The notes: generated from the sequence alone by a model not told the origin. A DNA stretch of 64,000 nt from Ehretia macrophylla (GCA_037974665.1 CM075768.1:64941816-65005815); one strand, 5' to 3'; positions 37,289 to 50,662 are shown, counted from the first letter of the stretch. Made by a program: numbers and translations.

Positions 37289-37846
37289 ATCATGTTAAGG
37301 GCATAATTCCTATATGTGTTAACGATTCACAGTGCCAGCCTAGAGAGATGGACCATTCAAAAGGCCCAATGGGCTTAACGACAACCCATCCGCTTCAACA
37401 ACGCAGCATCCTCGCAAGACGTGACATCGACACATTGTAGGGTCCTCTGATGTCCCGCGAGTCAGGTTGTCTTCCTTTTAACAGCTCACGACGTACAATC
37501 CGGGATGAAAAAATAGAGCAAACGAACAAAAGTGTCCAGAAATTGATGAAAACGCTTGATTTTGGGCTCCAAAAAGGGTAAAGCAAGCAAGCTAGATGCC
37601 ATCGTCATAGAGCTCTTAGAGAAGTTTGCAACGGTATGCTGTGCGCCGTGTAACTCCTTACGAATCAAAAGTTATGGGCACCGGAGCGACAGACACCTAG
37701 TCACAAACCCTACGCCCTCGGTTTGCGGTCCCGGCCTCTACGTGAAGCGAAGTTGTCTTGCCCAATGTTCCGTGGGATTCGGTAATAGAGATCTGGTGGA
37801 TAAAGTATCTTGGCAACCCTAACCAGGGCCAAAAAAATTGAAAATA

Positions 37847-37963
37847 GGGTGCAACACAAGGACTTCTCAAGGGGTCACCCATCCTAGTACTACTTTCACC
37901 AAGCACGCTTAACTTCGGAGTTCTGATGGGATACGGTGCATTAGTGCAGGTATGATCACACCC
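37847..37963 (-). rRNA. 5S rRNA copy 40
   Basis: 117 nt, with one base lost at 64-66 as in copies 15 and 23. Changes at 107, 98, 95, 70, 67, 31, 16 and 6. Confidence 0.88.
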
Positions 37964-38522
37964 GTCATGTTGAGGGCACAATTCCTATATGTGTTAACGG
38001 TTCACAGTCCCAGCCTAGAGAGATGGCCCATTCAAAAGGCCCAATGGGCTTAACGACAACCCTACCGCTTCAACAACGCAGCAACCTCGCAAGACGTGAT
38101 ATCGACACGTTATAAGGCCCTCTGATGTCCCTTGAGTCAGGTTGTCGTCCTTTTAACAGCTCACGACGTACGATCGAAGATGGAAAAATAGAGCAAAAGA
38201 AGAAAAGTGGCCTGAAATAGATGAAAACGTTCGATTTTGGGCTCCCAAAACGGGCACAGAGAGCAAGCTGGCTGCCCCCTTCATAGAACTCTTAGAGAGC
38301 TTTGCAACGGTATGCTGTGCGCCGCGTAACTCTTTACGGATCAAAAGTTATGTGCACCGGAGCGATGGAGACCTGGTCAAGAACCCTACGCACTCGGTTT
38401 GAGGGCCCGGCCTCTACGTGAAGTGAAGTTGTCTTGCCCAATGTTCCGTGGGATTCTGTAATAGAGAGTTGGTGGATAAAGTATTTTGGAATCCCTAGCC
38501 AGGGCAAAAAAATTTGAAAAGG

Positions 38523-38640
38523 GGGTGCAACACGAGGACTTCCCAGGGGGTCACCCATCCTAGTACTACTCTCGCCCAAGCACGCTTGACTTCGGAGTTC
38601 TGATGGGATCCGGTGCATTCGTGCTGGTATGATCTTACCC
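38523..38640 (-). rRNA. 5S rRNA copy 41
   Basis: Changes at 53, 21, 6 and 5. Confidence 0.93.
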
Positions 38641-39199
38641 ATCATCTTGAGGGCACAATTCCTATATGTGTTAATGGTTCACAGTCATTTCCTCGAGAGG
38701 TGGCCCATTCAAAAGGCCCAATGGGCTTAACGACAACCCATCCGCTTCAACCACGCAGCATCTTCGCAAGACGTGATATCGACACGTTGTAGGGCCCTCT
38801 GATGTACCGCGAGTCAGGTTGTCATCCTTTTAACAGCTCACGGCGTATGATCCGTGACGGAAAAACAGTACAAAAGAAGAAAAGTGTCCTGAAACTGATG
38901 AAAACGTTCAATTTTGCTCTCCAAAAATGGGAACAGCGAGCGAGCTAGCTGTCCCCGTCGTAGAGCTCTCAGAGAGCTTTGCAACGGCATGCTGGGCGCC
39001 ACGTAACTCCTTACGGATGAAAAGTTATAGGCACCGGAGCGACGGAGACCTGGTCACAAACCCTACGCCTTCGGTTTGCGGGCTCGACCTCTACGTGAAG
39101 CGAAATTGTCTTGCCCAATGTTCCATGGGATTCGGTAACACAGATTTGGTGGATAAAGTATCTTGGCAACCCTAACCAGGGCAAAAAAAATTGAAAAGA

Positions 39200-39317
39200 G
39201 GGCGCAACACGAGGACTTCCCAGGGGGTCATCCATCCTAGTACTACTTTCACCCAAGCATGCTTAACTTCGGAGTTCTGATGGGATCCGGTGCATTAGTG
39301 CTAGTATGATTGCACCC
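39200..39317 (-). rRNA. 5S rRNA copy 42
   Basis: Changes at 115, 87, 70, 67, 58, 15 and 7. Six of these seven are also in copy 53, eleven units away. Confidence 0.9.
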
Positions 39318-39527
39318 GTCATGTTGAGGGCACAATTCCTATATGTGTTAACGATTCACAGTGCCAATCTAGAGAGATGGCCCATTCAAAAGGCCCAATG
39401 GGTTAACGACAGCCCATCCGCTTCAACAACGTAGCATCGTCGCAAGATGTGATATCGACACGTTGTAGGACCCTCCGATGTCCTGCGAGTCAGGTTCTCA
39501 TCCTTTTAACAGCTCACTACGTACAAA

Positions 39528-39540
39528 AAGTGTTTTGACA
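39528..39540 (-). other. Spacer deletion of about 31 bp
   Basis: ACTACGTACA is joined to AAAAGTGTTTTGAC. The paired unit near 46930 keeps the intervening ATCCGGAAC and A-rich stretch, so the loss came after the block duplication. Confidence 0.75.
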
Positions 39541-39844
39541 TTGATGAAAACGTTTGATTTGGGGCTCCCAAAAGGGCAAATCGAGCAAGCTTGCTGCCCC
39601 CGTTGTAGAGCTCTCAGAGTGCTTTGCAACGGTATGCAATGCATCGTGTAACTCCTTACGGATCAAAATTTATGGGCACCGGAGCGACGGGGACCTGGTC
39701 ACAATCCCTACGCCCTCGGTTTGCGGCCCCGACCTCTACGTGAAGCGAAGTTGTCTTGCCCAATGTTCTGTGGGATTCGATAATAGAGATTTGGTGGATA
39801 AAGTATCTTGTCAACCCTAACCAGGGAAAAAAAAATTGAAAAGC

Positions 39845-39962
39845 GGGTGCCACACGAGGACTTCCCAGGGACTCCCCCATCCTAGTACTACTCTCGCCCA
39901 CGCACGCTTAACTTTGGAGTTCTAATGGGATCCGGTGCATTAGTGTTGGTATGATCGCACCT
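39845..39962 (-). rRNA. 5S rRNA copy 43
   Basis: Changes at 112, 92, 91, 88, 62, 48, 39, 17 and 1. Three are in the C box. Confidence 0.88.
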
Positions 39963-40519
39963 GTCATGTTGAGGGCACAATTCATGTATATATTAATGGT
40001 TCACAATGCCAACCTTGAGAGATGGCCCATTAAAAAGACCCAATAGGCTTAACGACAACCCATCCGCTTCAACAATGCAGCATCCTCGCAAGACGTGATA
40101 TCGACACATTGTAGGTCCCTCTGATGTACCGCGAGTCAGGTTGTTGTCCTTTTAACAGTTCACGACGTACGATCCGGGACGGAAAAATAGGGTAAAAGAA
40201 GAAAAGTGCACTGAAATTGATGAAAACGTTCTATTTGGGGCACCAAAAATGGGCACAGCGAGCAAGCAGGTTTCCCCCGTCATAGAGCTCTCAAAGTGCT
40301 TTGCAACGGTATGATGTGCGCCGCGTAACTCCTTATGGATCAAAACTTATGGGCACCGGAGCGACGGAGACTTGGTCACAGACCCTACGACCTCGGTTTG
40401 AGGGCCCGGCCTCTACGTGAGGCGAAGTTATCTTTCCCAATGTTTCGTCGGATTCTGTAATAGAGATTTGGTGGATAAAGTGTCTTGGCAACCCTAACCA
40501 GGGAAAAAAATTGAAAAAG

Positions 40520-40637
40520 GGGTGCAACACGAGGACTACCCAGGGGGTCACCTATCCTAGTACCACTCTCTCCCAAGCACGCTTAACTTCAGAGTTCTGA
40601 TGGGATCCGGTGCATTAGTGCTGGTATGATCGCACCC
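40520..40637 (-). rRNA. 5S rRNA copy 44
   Basis: Changes at 100, 85, 74, 67 and 47. The 74+67+47 set is shared with copies 45 and 55. Confidence 0.91.
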
Positions 40638-41197
40638 GTCATGTTGAGAGCACAATTCCCATATGTGTTAGCGGCTCACAGTGCCAGCCTAGAGAGATGG
40701 CCCATTCAAAAGGCCCAATGGGCTTAACGACAACCCATCTGCTTCAACAACGTAGCATCCTCGCAAGAAGTGATATCGACACGTTGTAGGGCCCTCTGAT
40801 GTTCAGTGAGTCAGGTTGTCATCCTATTAACAGCTCAAGAAGTACGATCCGGGACGAAAAAATAGGGCAAAAGAAGAAAAACGTCCTAAAACTGATAAAA
40901 ATGTTCAAGTTTGGGCTCCAGAAATGGGCACAGCGAGACAAGCTGGATGCCCCCGTCGTAGAGCTCTCAAAGAGCTTTGCAACGGTATGTTGTGTGCCGC
41001 GTAACTCCTTACGGAATAAAAGTTATGGGCACCGGAGCGACGGAGACCTGGTCAAAAACCCTACGCCCTCGGTTTGAGGGCCCGACCTCTACGTGAAGCG
41101 AAGTTGTCTTGCCCAACCTTCCGTGGGATTCGGTAATAAAGATTTGGTGGATAAAGTGTCTTGGCAACCCTAACTAGGGCAAAAAAAATTGAAAAGG

Positions 41198-41315
41198 GGG
41201 TGCAACACGAGGACTTCCCAAGGGGTCACCCATCCTAGTACCACTCTCTCCTAAGCACGCATAACTTCAGAATTCTGATGGGATCCGGTGCATTAGTGCT
41301 GGTATGATCGCATCC
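41198..41315 (-). rRNA. 5S rRNA copy 45
   Basis: Changes at 95, 74, 67, 64, 55, 47, 44 and 3. A box hit twice and IE once. Confidence 0.89.
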
Positions 41316-41874
41316 GTCATGTTGAGAGCACAATTCCAATATGTGTTAGCGGTTCACAGTGCCAGCCTGGAGAGATGGCCCATTCAAAAGGCCCAATGGG
41401 CTTAACGACAACCCATCCGATTCAACAACGTAGCATCCTCGCAAGATGTGATATCGACACATTGTAGGGCTCTTTGATGTACCGCGAGTAAGGTTGTCTT
41501 CCTTTTAACAGCTCACGACGTACGATCCGGGATGAAAAAACAGAGCAAAACGAAGAAAAGTGACCTGAAATTGATGAAAACGTTCGATTTTGGGCTCCAA
41601 AAAGTAGCAAAGCGAACAAGCTGGCTGCCCGCATCGTAGAGCTCTCAGAGAGCTTTGCAACGGTATGCTGTGCGCCGCGTAACTCTTTACGGATCAAAAG
41701 TTATGGGCACCGGAGCGACGGAGACCTGGTCACAAGCCCTATGGCCTCGGTTTGCAGGCCCGGCCTCTACGTGAAGCGAAGTTGTCTTGTCCAATGTTCC
41801 GTAGGATTCGGTGATAGAGATTTGGTGGATAAAGTATCTTGACTACCCTAACCAAGGCAAAAAAATTGAATGGG

Positions 41875-41987
41875 GGTTGCAACACAAGGACTTCGGGTCA
41901 CCCATCCTAGTATTACTCTCGCCCAAGCACGCTTAACTTCGGAGTTCTGATGGGATCCGGTGCGTTAGTGCTGGTATGATTGCACCC
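41875..41987 (-). pseudogene. 5S rRNA copy 46 with 5-nt C-box deletion
   Basis: 113 nt, with five bases missing at about 94-98, the 3' end of the C box. Other changes at 116, 107, 75, 24 and 7. Its partner copy 58 keeps full length, so the deletion is younger than their duplication. Likely defective for TFIIIA binding and rRNA folding. Confidence 0.85.
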
Positions 41988-42544
41988 GTAAAGTTGAGGG
42001 CATAATTCCTATATGTGTTAACGGTTCACAGTCCCAGCCTAGAGAAATGGCCCATTCAAAAGGCCCAATGGGCATAACGACAACCCATTCGCTTCAACAA
42101 CGCAGCATCCTCGCAAGACTTGATATCGATACGTTGTAGGGCCCTCTGATATACCGTGAGTTTGGTTGTCATCCTTTTAACAACTCACGACGTACGATCC
42201 GGACGGAAAAATAGGGCACAAGAAGAAAAGTTTCCTGAAATTGATGAAAACGTTTGATTTTGGGCTTCAAAAATGGGTACAGTGAGCAAGCAGGTTGCCC
42301 CCGTCGTAGAGCTCACAAAGAGCTTTGCAACGGTATGCTGTGCGCGGCGTAGCTCCTTACGGATCAAAAGTTATGGGCACTGGAGCGATGGAGACCTGGT
42401 CACAAACCCTACGACCTCGGTTTGTGGGCCCGCCTCTACGTGAAGCGAAGTTGTCTTTTCAAATGTTCCGTCGGATGCCGTAATAGAGATTTGGTGGATA
42501 AAATATCTGGGCAACCATAACCAGGGCAAAAAAATTTGAAAAGG

Positions 42545-42662
42545 GGGTGCAACACGAGGACTACCTAGGGGGTCACTCATCCTAGTACCACTCTCTTACA
42601 AGCACGCTTAACTTCAGAGTTCTGATGGGATCTGGTGCATTAGTGCAGGTATGATCGCACCC
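42545..42662 (-). rRNA. 5S rRNA copy 47, altered-IE variant
   Basis: Changes at 100, 97, 86, 74, 67, 66, 65, 47, 30 and 16. The run 65-67 (GGC to TAA) defines a variant group with copies 56, 57 and 59. Confidence 0.87.
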
Positions 42663-43221
42663 GTCATGTTGAGAGCACAATTCCTATATGTGTTAGCGGC
42701 TCACAGTGCCAGCCTAGAGAGAAGGCCCATTCAAAAGGCCCAATGGGCTTAACGACAACCCATCTACTTCAACAATGCAGCATCCTCGCAAGACATGATA
42801 TCGACACATTGTAGGGCCCTTTGATGTTCCGCGAATCAGGTTGTCGTCCTTTTAACAGCTCAGGACGTACGATCCGGGATGAAAAAATAGGGCAAAAGAA
42901 TAAAAGAATCCTGAAACTGATGAAAATGTTCAATTTTGGGCTCCAAAAATGGGCACAGTGAGACAAGCTGGCTGCCCCCGTCGTAGAGCTCTCAAACAGC
43001 TTTGCAACGGTATGCTGTGCGCCGCGTAACTCCTTACGGATCAAAAGTTATGGGCACCGGAGCGATGGAGACCTGGTCAAAAACCCTACGTCCTCAGTTT
43101 GCGGGCCCAGCCTCTACGTTAAGCGAAGTTGTCTTCCCCAATATTCCGAGGGATTCGGAAATTGAGATTTGGTGGATAAAGTATCATGGCAACCCTAACC
43201 AGGGCAAAAAAAATTGAAAAG

Positions 43222-43339
43222 AGGTGCAACACGAGGACTTCCCAAGGGGTCACCCATCCTAGTACTACCCTCGCCGAAGCACGCTTAACTTCAGAGTTCT
43301 GATGGGATCCGGTGCATTAGTGCTCGCATGATCGCACCC
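43222..43339 (-). rRNA. 5S rRNA copy 48
   Basis: Changes at 118, 95, 71, 64, 47, 15 and 13. Confidence 0.9.
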
Positions 43340-43898
43340 GTCTTGTTGAGGTTACAATTCCTATATGTGTTAACAGTTCACAGTCCCAACCTATAGATAT
43401 GGCCCATTCAAAAGGCCTAATGGGCTTAACGACAACCCATCTACTTCAACAACGCAGCATCCTCGCAGGATGTGATATTGACACGTTGTAAGGCCCTCTG
43501 ATGTACCGCCAGTCAGGTTGTCGTCCTTTTAACAGCTCACGATGAACGATCTGGGATGAAAAAATAGGGCAAAAGAAGAAAAGTGTCTTGAAACTGATGA
43601 AGACGTTCAATTTTGGGCTCCAAAAATGAGTACAGCGAGCAAGCAGGTTACCCTCGTTGTAGAGCTCTCAGAGAGCTTTGCAACGGTATGCTGGGAAACG
43701 CGTAACTCCTTACAGATCAAAAGTTATAGGCACCGGAGCGACGGAGACCTGGTCACAAACCCTACGACCTCGGTTTGCGAGCTCGGCCTCTTCGTGAAGC
43801 GAAGTTGTCTTTCCCAATGTTCCGTTGGATTCGGTAATAGAGATTTGGTGGATAAAGTTTCTTGGCAACCCTAACCAGGGCAAAAAAAATTGAAAAGG

Positions 43899-44016
43899 GG
43901 GTGCAACACCAGGACTTCCCCGGGGGTCACCCATCCTAGTACAACTCTCGCCCAAGCACACTTAACTTCGGAGTTCTGATGGGATCCGTTGCATTAGTGC
44001 TGGTATGATTGCACCC
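43899..44016 (-). rRNA. 5S rRNA copy 49
   Basis: Changes at 107, 96, 74, 57, 28 and 7. Confidence 0.91.
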
Positions 44017-44574
44017 GTCATGTTGAGGCACAATTCCTATATGTGTTAACGGTTCACAGTGCCAGCCTAGAGAGATGGTCCATTCAAAAGGCCCAATGGG
44101 CTTAACGACAACCCATCCGCTTCAACAACGCAGCATCCTCATAAGACGTGATATTGACACGTTATAGAGCCCTCTAATATACCTCGAGTCAGGTTGTCAT
44201 CCTTTTAACATCTCACGACGTACAATCCTGGATGAAAAAACAGGGCAAAAGAAGAAAAGTGTTCTAAAATTGATGAAAACGTTCGATTTTGGGCTCCAAA
44301 AATCGGCACAGCGAGTAAGCTGGCTGCCCCTGTCATAGTGCTCTCAGAGAGTTTTGCATCGGTATGCTGTGCGCCGCATAACTCATTACGGATCAAAAGT
44401 TATGGGCACCGGAGCGACGGAGACCTGGTCACAAGCCCTACGCACTCGGTTTGCGGGCCCGTCCTCTACGTGAAGCGAAGTTGTCTTGCCTAATGTTCCG
44501 TGGGATTCGGTAATAGAGATTTGGTGGATAAAGTATCTTCGCAACCCTAACCAGAGCAAAAAAAATTGAAAAGG

Positions 44575-44692
44575 GGGTGCAACACGAGGACTTCCCAGGG
44601 GGTCACCCATCCTAGTACTACTCTCGCCCAAGCATGCTTAACTTCGGAGTTCTGATGGGATCCGGTGCATTAGTGCTGGTATGATCGCACCC
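44575..44692 (-). rRNA. 5S rRNA copy 50, near consensus
   Basis: A single change, at 58. The flank just upstream reads CTTCATGTTGAGGC, as in copy 67, seventeen units away. Confidence 0.96.
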
Positions 44693-45250
44693 TTCATGTT
44701 GAGGCACAATTCCTATATGTGTTAACGGTTCACAGTTCCAGCCTATAGAGTTGGCCCATTCAAAAGGCCCAATGGGATTAATGACAACCCATCCGCTTCA
44801 ACAACGCAGCATCCTCGCAAGATGTGATATCGACATGTTGTAGGGCCCTCTGATGTACCGCGATTCAGGTTTTCGTCCTTTTAACAACTCATGACGTACG
44901 ATCTGGGATAGAAAAATAGAGCAAAATAACAAAAGTGGCCTGAAACAGATGAAAACGTTCGATTTTGGGCTCCAAAAAGGGGCAAAGCGAGCATGCTAGC
45001 TGCCCCCATCGTAGTGCTCTCAAAGTGCTTTACAACGGTATACTGTGCGCCGCGTAACTCCTTGCGGATCAAAAGTTATTGGCACCGGAGCAACGGACAC
45101 TTGGTCGCAAACCCTACGCCGTCGGTTTGCAGGCCCGGGATGTACGTGAGGCGAAGTTGTCTTGCCCAATGTTCCGTGGTATTCGTTAATAGAGATTTGG
45201 TGGATAAATTATCTTGGAAACCCTAACCAGGGCAAAAAAAATTGAAAAGG

Positions 45251-45368
45251 GGGTGCAACACGAGGACTTCCCATGGGCACATCTATCCTAGTACTACTCT
45301 CGCCCAAGCACGCTTAACTTCGGAGTTCGGATGGGATCCGGTGCATTAGTGCTGGTATGATTGCAACC
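45251..45368 (-). rRNA. 5S rRNA copy 51
   Basis: Changes at 95, 91, 90, 87, 85, 40, 7 and 3. The C box is heavily altered. Shares 95, 91, 90, 87 and 3 with copy 68. Confidence 0.88.
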
Positions 45369-45927
45369 GTCATGTTGAGGGCACAATTCCTATATGTGTT
45401 AACGGTTCACAGTGCCAGCCTAGAGAGATGGCTGATTCAAAAGGCCCAATTGGCTTAACGACAACCCATCCGCTTCAACAACGCAGCATCCTCGCAAGAC
45501 GTGATATCAACACGATATAGGGCCCTCTGATTTACTACGAGTCAGGTTGTCGTCTTTTTAACAGCTCACGACGTACGATCCGGGACGGAAAAATAGGGTA
45601 AAAGAATAAAAGTGGTCTGAAACTGATGAAAACTTTCGATTTTGGGCTCGAAAAATGGGCAAAGCGAGCAAGCTCGCTACCCCTGTCGTAGAGCTCTCAG
45701 AGAGATTTGCAACGGTATGCTGTGCGCCGCGTAACTCCTTACGGATCAAAAGATTTGGGCACCAGAGTGACGGAGCCCTGGTCACAAACCCTACGCCCTT
45801 GGTTTGCGGGCCCGGCCTCTACATGAAGCGAAGTTGTCTTGCCCAATGTTCCGTGAGATTCGGTTATAGAGATTTGGTAGATAAAGTATCGTGGCAACCC
45901 TAACCAGGGCAATATAAATTGAAAATG

Positions 45928-46045
45928 GGGTGCAACACGAGGACTTCCCAGGGGGTCACCCATCCAAGTACTACTCTCGCCCAAGCACGCTTAACTTCTG
46001 AGTTTTGATGCGCTCCGGTGCATTAGTGCTGGTATGATCGCACCC
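45928..46045 (-). rRNA. 5S rRNA copy 52, terminator broken
   Basis: Changes at 80, 47, 41, 35 and 33. The usual T8 terminator is interrupted (AATTTATATT on the minus strand), leaving only the short TTTT next to the gene, so readthrough is possible. Confidence 0.9.
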
Positions 46046-46604
46046 GTCTTGTTGAGGGCACAATTCCTTTATGTGTTAACGGTTCACAGTGCTAGCCTAG
46101 AGAGATGGCCCATTCAAAAGGGCCAATGGGCTTAACGACAACCCATCCGCTTCAACAATGCAGCATCCTCGCAAGACATGATATCTTCACATTGTAGGGC
46201 CCTCAGATGTAACGCAAGTCTGGTTGTCGTCCTTTTAACAACTCACGATGTATGTTCAAGGATGGAAAAATAGGGCAAAAGAAGAAATATGGCCAGAAAC
46301 TGATGTAAACATTCAATTTTGGGCTCCAAAAATGGGCAAAGCGAGCAAAATCGTTGCCCACTTTGTAGAGCTCTCTAAGAGCTTTGCAACGGTATGCAGT
46401 GCGCCGTGTAACTCCTTACGGATTAAAATTTATGGGTACCGGAGCGTCGGAGAACTGGTCCCAAACCCTACCCCCTCGGTTTGCGGGCCCGGCCTCTTCG
46501 TGAAGCGAAGTTGTCTAGCCCAATGTTCCGTGGGATTCGGTAATAGAGATTTGGTTGATAAAGTATCTTGGCAACCCTAACCAGGGGAAAAAAAATTGAC
46601 AAGA

Positions 46605-46722
46605 GGGCGCAACACGAGGACTTCCTAGGGGGTCATCCATCCTAGTACTATTCTCACCCAAGCATGCTTAACTTCGGAGTTCTGATGGGATCCAGTGCAT
46701 TAGTGCTAGTATGATTGCACCC
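46605..46722 (-). rRNA. 5S rRNA copy 53
   Basis: Changes at 115, 97, 87, 72, 67, 58, 29, 15 and 7. Counterpart of copy 42. Confidence 0.88.
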
Positions 46723-47276
46723 GTCATGTTGAGGGCACAATTCCTATATGTGTTAACAATTCACAGTGCCAGCCTAGAGAGATGGCCCATTCAAAAGGCC
46801 CAATGTGTTAACAACAACCCATCTGCTTCAACAACGTAGCATCCTCGCAAGACAAGATATCGACACGTTGTAGGACCCTCTGATGTCCAGTGAGTCAGGT
46901 TCTCATCCTTTTAACAGCTCACTACGTACAATCCGGAACAAAAAAATAGAGCAAAAAAAAAGTGTTTTGACATTGATGAAAACGTTTGATTTTGGGCTCC
47001 CAAAAGGGCACAGCGAGCAAGCTAGCTGCCCCCGTCGTAGAGCTCTCAGAGTGCTTTGCAACGGTATGCTATGCGCCGTGTAACTCCTTACGGATCAAAA
47101 TTTATGGGCACCGGAGCGATGGAGACCTGGTCACAATCCCTACGCCCTCGGTTTGCGGGCCCGACCTCTACGTGAAGCGAAGTTGTCTTGCCCAATGTTC
47201 CGTGGGATTCGATAATAGAGATTTGGTGGATAAAGTATCTTGTCAACCATAACCAAGGAAAAAAAATTTGAAAAGC

Positions 47277-47394
47277 GGGTGCAACACGAGGACTTCCCAA
47301 GGGCTCACCCATCCTAGTACTACTCTCGCCCAAGCACGCTTAACTTCGGAGTTCTGTTGGGATCCGGTGCATTAGTGCTGGTATGATTGCACCC
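47277..47394 (-). rRNA. 5S rRNA copy 54
   Basis: Changes at 95, 91, 38 and 7. Confidence 0.92.
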
Positions 47395-47953
47395 GTCATG
47401 TTGAGGTCACAATTCCTATATGTGTTAACGGTTCACAATGCCAGCCTTGAGAGATGGCCCATTCAAAAGACCCAATAGGCTTAACGACAACCCATCCGCT
47501 TCAACAATTCAGCATCCCCGCAAGACGTGATATCGACAAATTGTAGGTCCCTCTGATGTACCGCGAGTCAGGTTGTCGTCCTTTTAACAGTTCACGACGT
47601 ACGATCCGGGACAGAAAAATAGGGCAAAAGAAGAAAAGTGTACTGAAATTGATGAAAATGTTCGATTTTGGGCTAAAAAACGGGCACAGCAAGCAAGCAG
47701 GTTGCCCCCCATCATAGAGCTCTCAAAGTGCTTTGCAACGTTATGATGTGCGCCGCGTAACTCCTTACGGATCAAAACTTATGGGCACCGGAGCGACGGA
47801 GACTTGGTCACAGACCCTATGACCTCGGTTTGAGGGCCCGGCCTCTACGTGAAGCGAAGTTATCATTCCCAATGTTCCGTCGGATTCCGTAATAGAGATT
47901 TGGTGGATAAAGTGTCTTGGCAACCCTAACCAGGGCAAAAAAAATTGAAAAGG

Positions 47954-48071
47954 GGGTGCAACACGAGGACTTCCCAGGGGGTCACTTATCCTAGTACCAC
48001 TCTCTCCCAAGCACGCTTAACTTCAGAGTTCTGATGGGATCCGGTGCATTAGTGCTGGTATGATCACACCC
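47954..48071 (-). rRNA. 5S rRNA copy 55
   Basis: Changes at 86, 85, 74, 67, 47 and 6. Counterpart of copy 44. Confidence 0.91.
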
Positions 48072-48631
48072 GTCATGTTGAGAGCACAATTCCTATATGT
48101 GTTAGCGGCTCACAGTGCCAGCCTAGAGAGATGGCCCATTCAAAAGGCCCAATGGGCTTAACGACAACCCATCTGCTTCAAGAACATAGCATTCTCGCAA
48201 GACGTGATATCGACACGTTGTAGGGCCCTCTGATGTTCAGCGAGTCAGGTTGTAATCCTATTAACAGCTCACGAAATACGATCCGGGACGAAAAAATAGG
48301 GCAAAAGAAGAAAAACGTCCTAAAACTGATAAAAACGTTCGATTTTGGGCTCCAGAAATGGGCACAGCGAGACAAGCTGGATGCCCCCGTCGTAAAGCTC
48401 TCAAAGAGCTTTGCAACGGTATGCTGTGCGCCGCGTAACTGCTTACGGTTCAAAAGTTATGGGCATCGGAGTGACGGAGACCTTGTCAAAAACCTTGCGC
48501 CCTCGGTTTGAGGGCCCGACCTCTACGTGAAGCGAAGTTTTCTTGCCCAATGTTCCGTGGGATTCGGTAATAAAGATTTGGTGGGTAAAGTGTCTTGGCA
48601 ACCCTAACCAGGGCAAAAAAAATTGAAAAGG

Positions 48632-48749
48632 GGGTGCAACACGAGGACTTCCCAGGGGGCCACTCATCCTAGTACCACTCTCTTACAAGCACGCTTAACT
48701 TCAGAGTTCTGATGGGATCCGGTGCATTAGTGCTGGTATGATCGCACCC
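48632..48749 (-). rRNA. 5S rRNA copy 56, altered-IE variant
   Basis: Changes at 90, 86, 74, 67, 66, 65 and 47. Adjacent copy 57 has the same set plus three more, suggesting a single-unit duplication. Confidence 0.89.
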
Positions 48750-49310
48750 GTCATGTTGAGAGCACAATTCCTATATGTGTTAGCGGCTCACAGTGCCAGC
48801 CTAGAGAGATGGCCCATTCAAAAGGCCCAAAGGGCTTAACGACAACCCATCCGCTTCAACAACGTAGCATCCTCGCAAGACATGATATCGACACATTGTA
48901 GGGCCCTTTGATGTTCCGCGAATCATGTTGTCGTCCTTTTAACAGCTCACGACGTACGATCCGGGATGGAAAAATTGGTCAAAAGAATAAAAGAATCCTG
49001 AAACTGATGAAAATGTTCAATTTTGGCCTCCAGAAATGGCCACAGCAAGACAAGCTGGCTACCCCCATCGTAGAGCTATCGTAGAGCTTTCCAACGGTAT
49101 GCTGTGCGCCGCATAACTCCTTACAGATCAAAAGTTATGGTCTCCGGAGTAGCGGAGACCTGGTCATAAGCCCTACACCCTTGGTTTGAGGGCCCGACCT
49201 CTACGCGAAGCGAAGTTGTCTTGCCCAATGTTCCGTGGAATTCGGTAATAAAGATTTGGTGGATAAAGTGTCTTGGCAACCCTAACCAGGGCAAAAAAAA
49301 CTTGAAAAGG

Positions 49311-49428
49311 GGGTGCAACACGAGGACTTCCCAAGGGGGCACTCATCCTAGTACCGCTCTCTTAAAAGCACGCTTAACTTCAGAGTTCTGATGGGATCCG
49401 GTGCATTAGTGCTGGTATGATCGCACCC
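49311..49428 (-). rRNA. 5S rRNA copy 57, altered-IE variant
   Basis: Changes at 95, 90, 86, 74, 73, 67, 66, 65, 64 and 47. Confidence 0.87.
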
Positions 49429-49986
49429 GTCATGTTGAGAGCACAATTCCTATATGAGTTAACGGTTCACAATGCCAGCCTTGAGAGATGGCCCATTCAA
49501 AAGACCCAATAGGCTTAACGACAACCCATCCGCTTCAACAATGCAGCATCCTCGCAAGACGTGATATCGACACATTGTAGGGCTCTTTGATGTACCGTGA
49601 GTCAGGTTGTCGTCCTTTTAACTGCTCCCGACGTACGATCCGGGACGGAAAAACAGGGCAAAAGAAGAAAAGTGTCCTGAAATTGATGAAAATGTTCGAT
49701 TTTGGGCTCCAAAAAGGGGCACAGCAAGCAAGCTGGCTGCCGGCGTCATAGAGCTCTAAGAGAGCTTTGCAACGGTATACTGCGCGGTGCGTAACTACTT
49801 ACGGATCAAACTATATAGGCACCGGAGCGACAGAGACCTGGTCACAAACCCTATGGCCTCGGTTTGTGGGCCCGGCCTCTACGTGAAGCGAAGTTGTCTT
49901 GTCCAATGTTCCATAGGATTCGGTGATAGAGATTTGGTGGGTAAAGTATCTTGACTACCCTAACCAAGGCAAAAAAATTGAATGGG

Positions 49987-50104
49987 GGTTGCAACACAAG
50001 GACTTCCCAGTGGGTCACCCATCCTAGTACCACTCTCGCCCAAGCACGCTTAACTTCGGAGTTCTAATGGGATCCGGTGCATTAGTGCTAGTATGATCGC
50101 ACCC
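49987..50104 (-). rRNA. 5S rRNA copy 58
   Basis: Changes at 116, 107, 94, 74, 39 and 15. Shares the unusual TTGC 3' flank and 107 with copy 46. Confidence 0.91.
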
Positions 50105-50662
50105 GTCAAGTTGAGGGCATAATTCCTATATGTGTTAACGGTTCACAGTCCCAGCCTAGAGAGATGGCCCATTCAAAAGGCCCAATGGGCTTAACGGCAG
50201 CCCATCCACCTCAACAACGTAGCATCCTCGCAAGACGTGATATCGACACGTTGTAGGGCCCTCTGATATACCGTGAGTCTGGTTGTCGTCCTTTTAACAG
50301 CTCACGACGTACGATCTGGGACGGAAAAATAGGGCAAAAGAAGAAAAGTATCCTGAAATTGATGAAAACGTTTGATTTTGGGCTTCAAAATAGGTACAGC
50401 AAGCTAGCAGGTTGCCCACGTCGTAGAGCTCTCAAAGAGCTTTGCAACGGTATGTTGTGCGCTGCGTAACTCCTTACGGATCAAAAGTTATGCGCATCGG
50501 AGCGATGGAGACCTGGTCACAAACCCTACGACCTCAGTTTGTGGGCCCGCCTTTACGTGAAGCGAAGTTGTCTTTTCGAATGTTCCGTCGGATGCCGTAA
50601 TAGAGATTTGGTGGATAAAGTATCTTGGCAACCATAACCAGGGCAAAAAAAAATTGAAAAGG

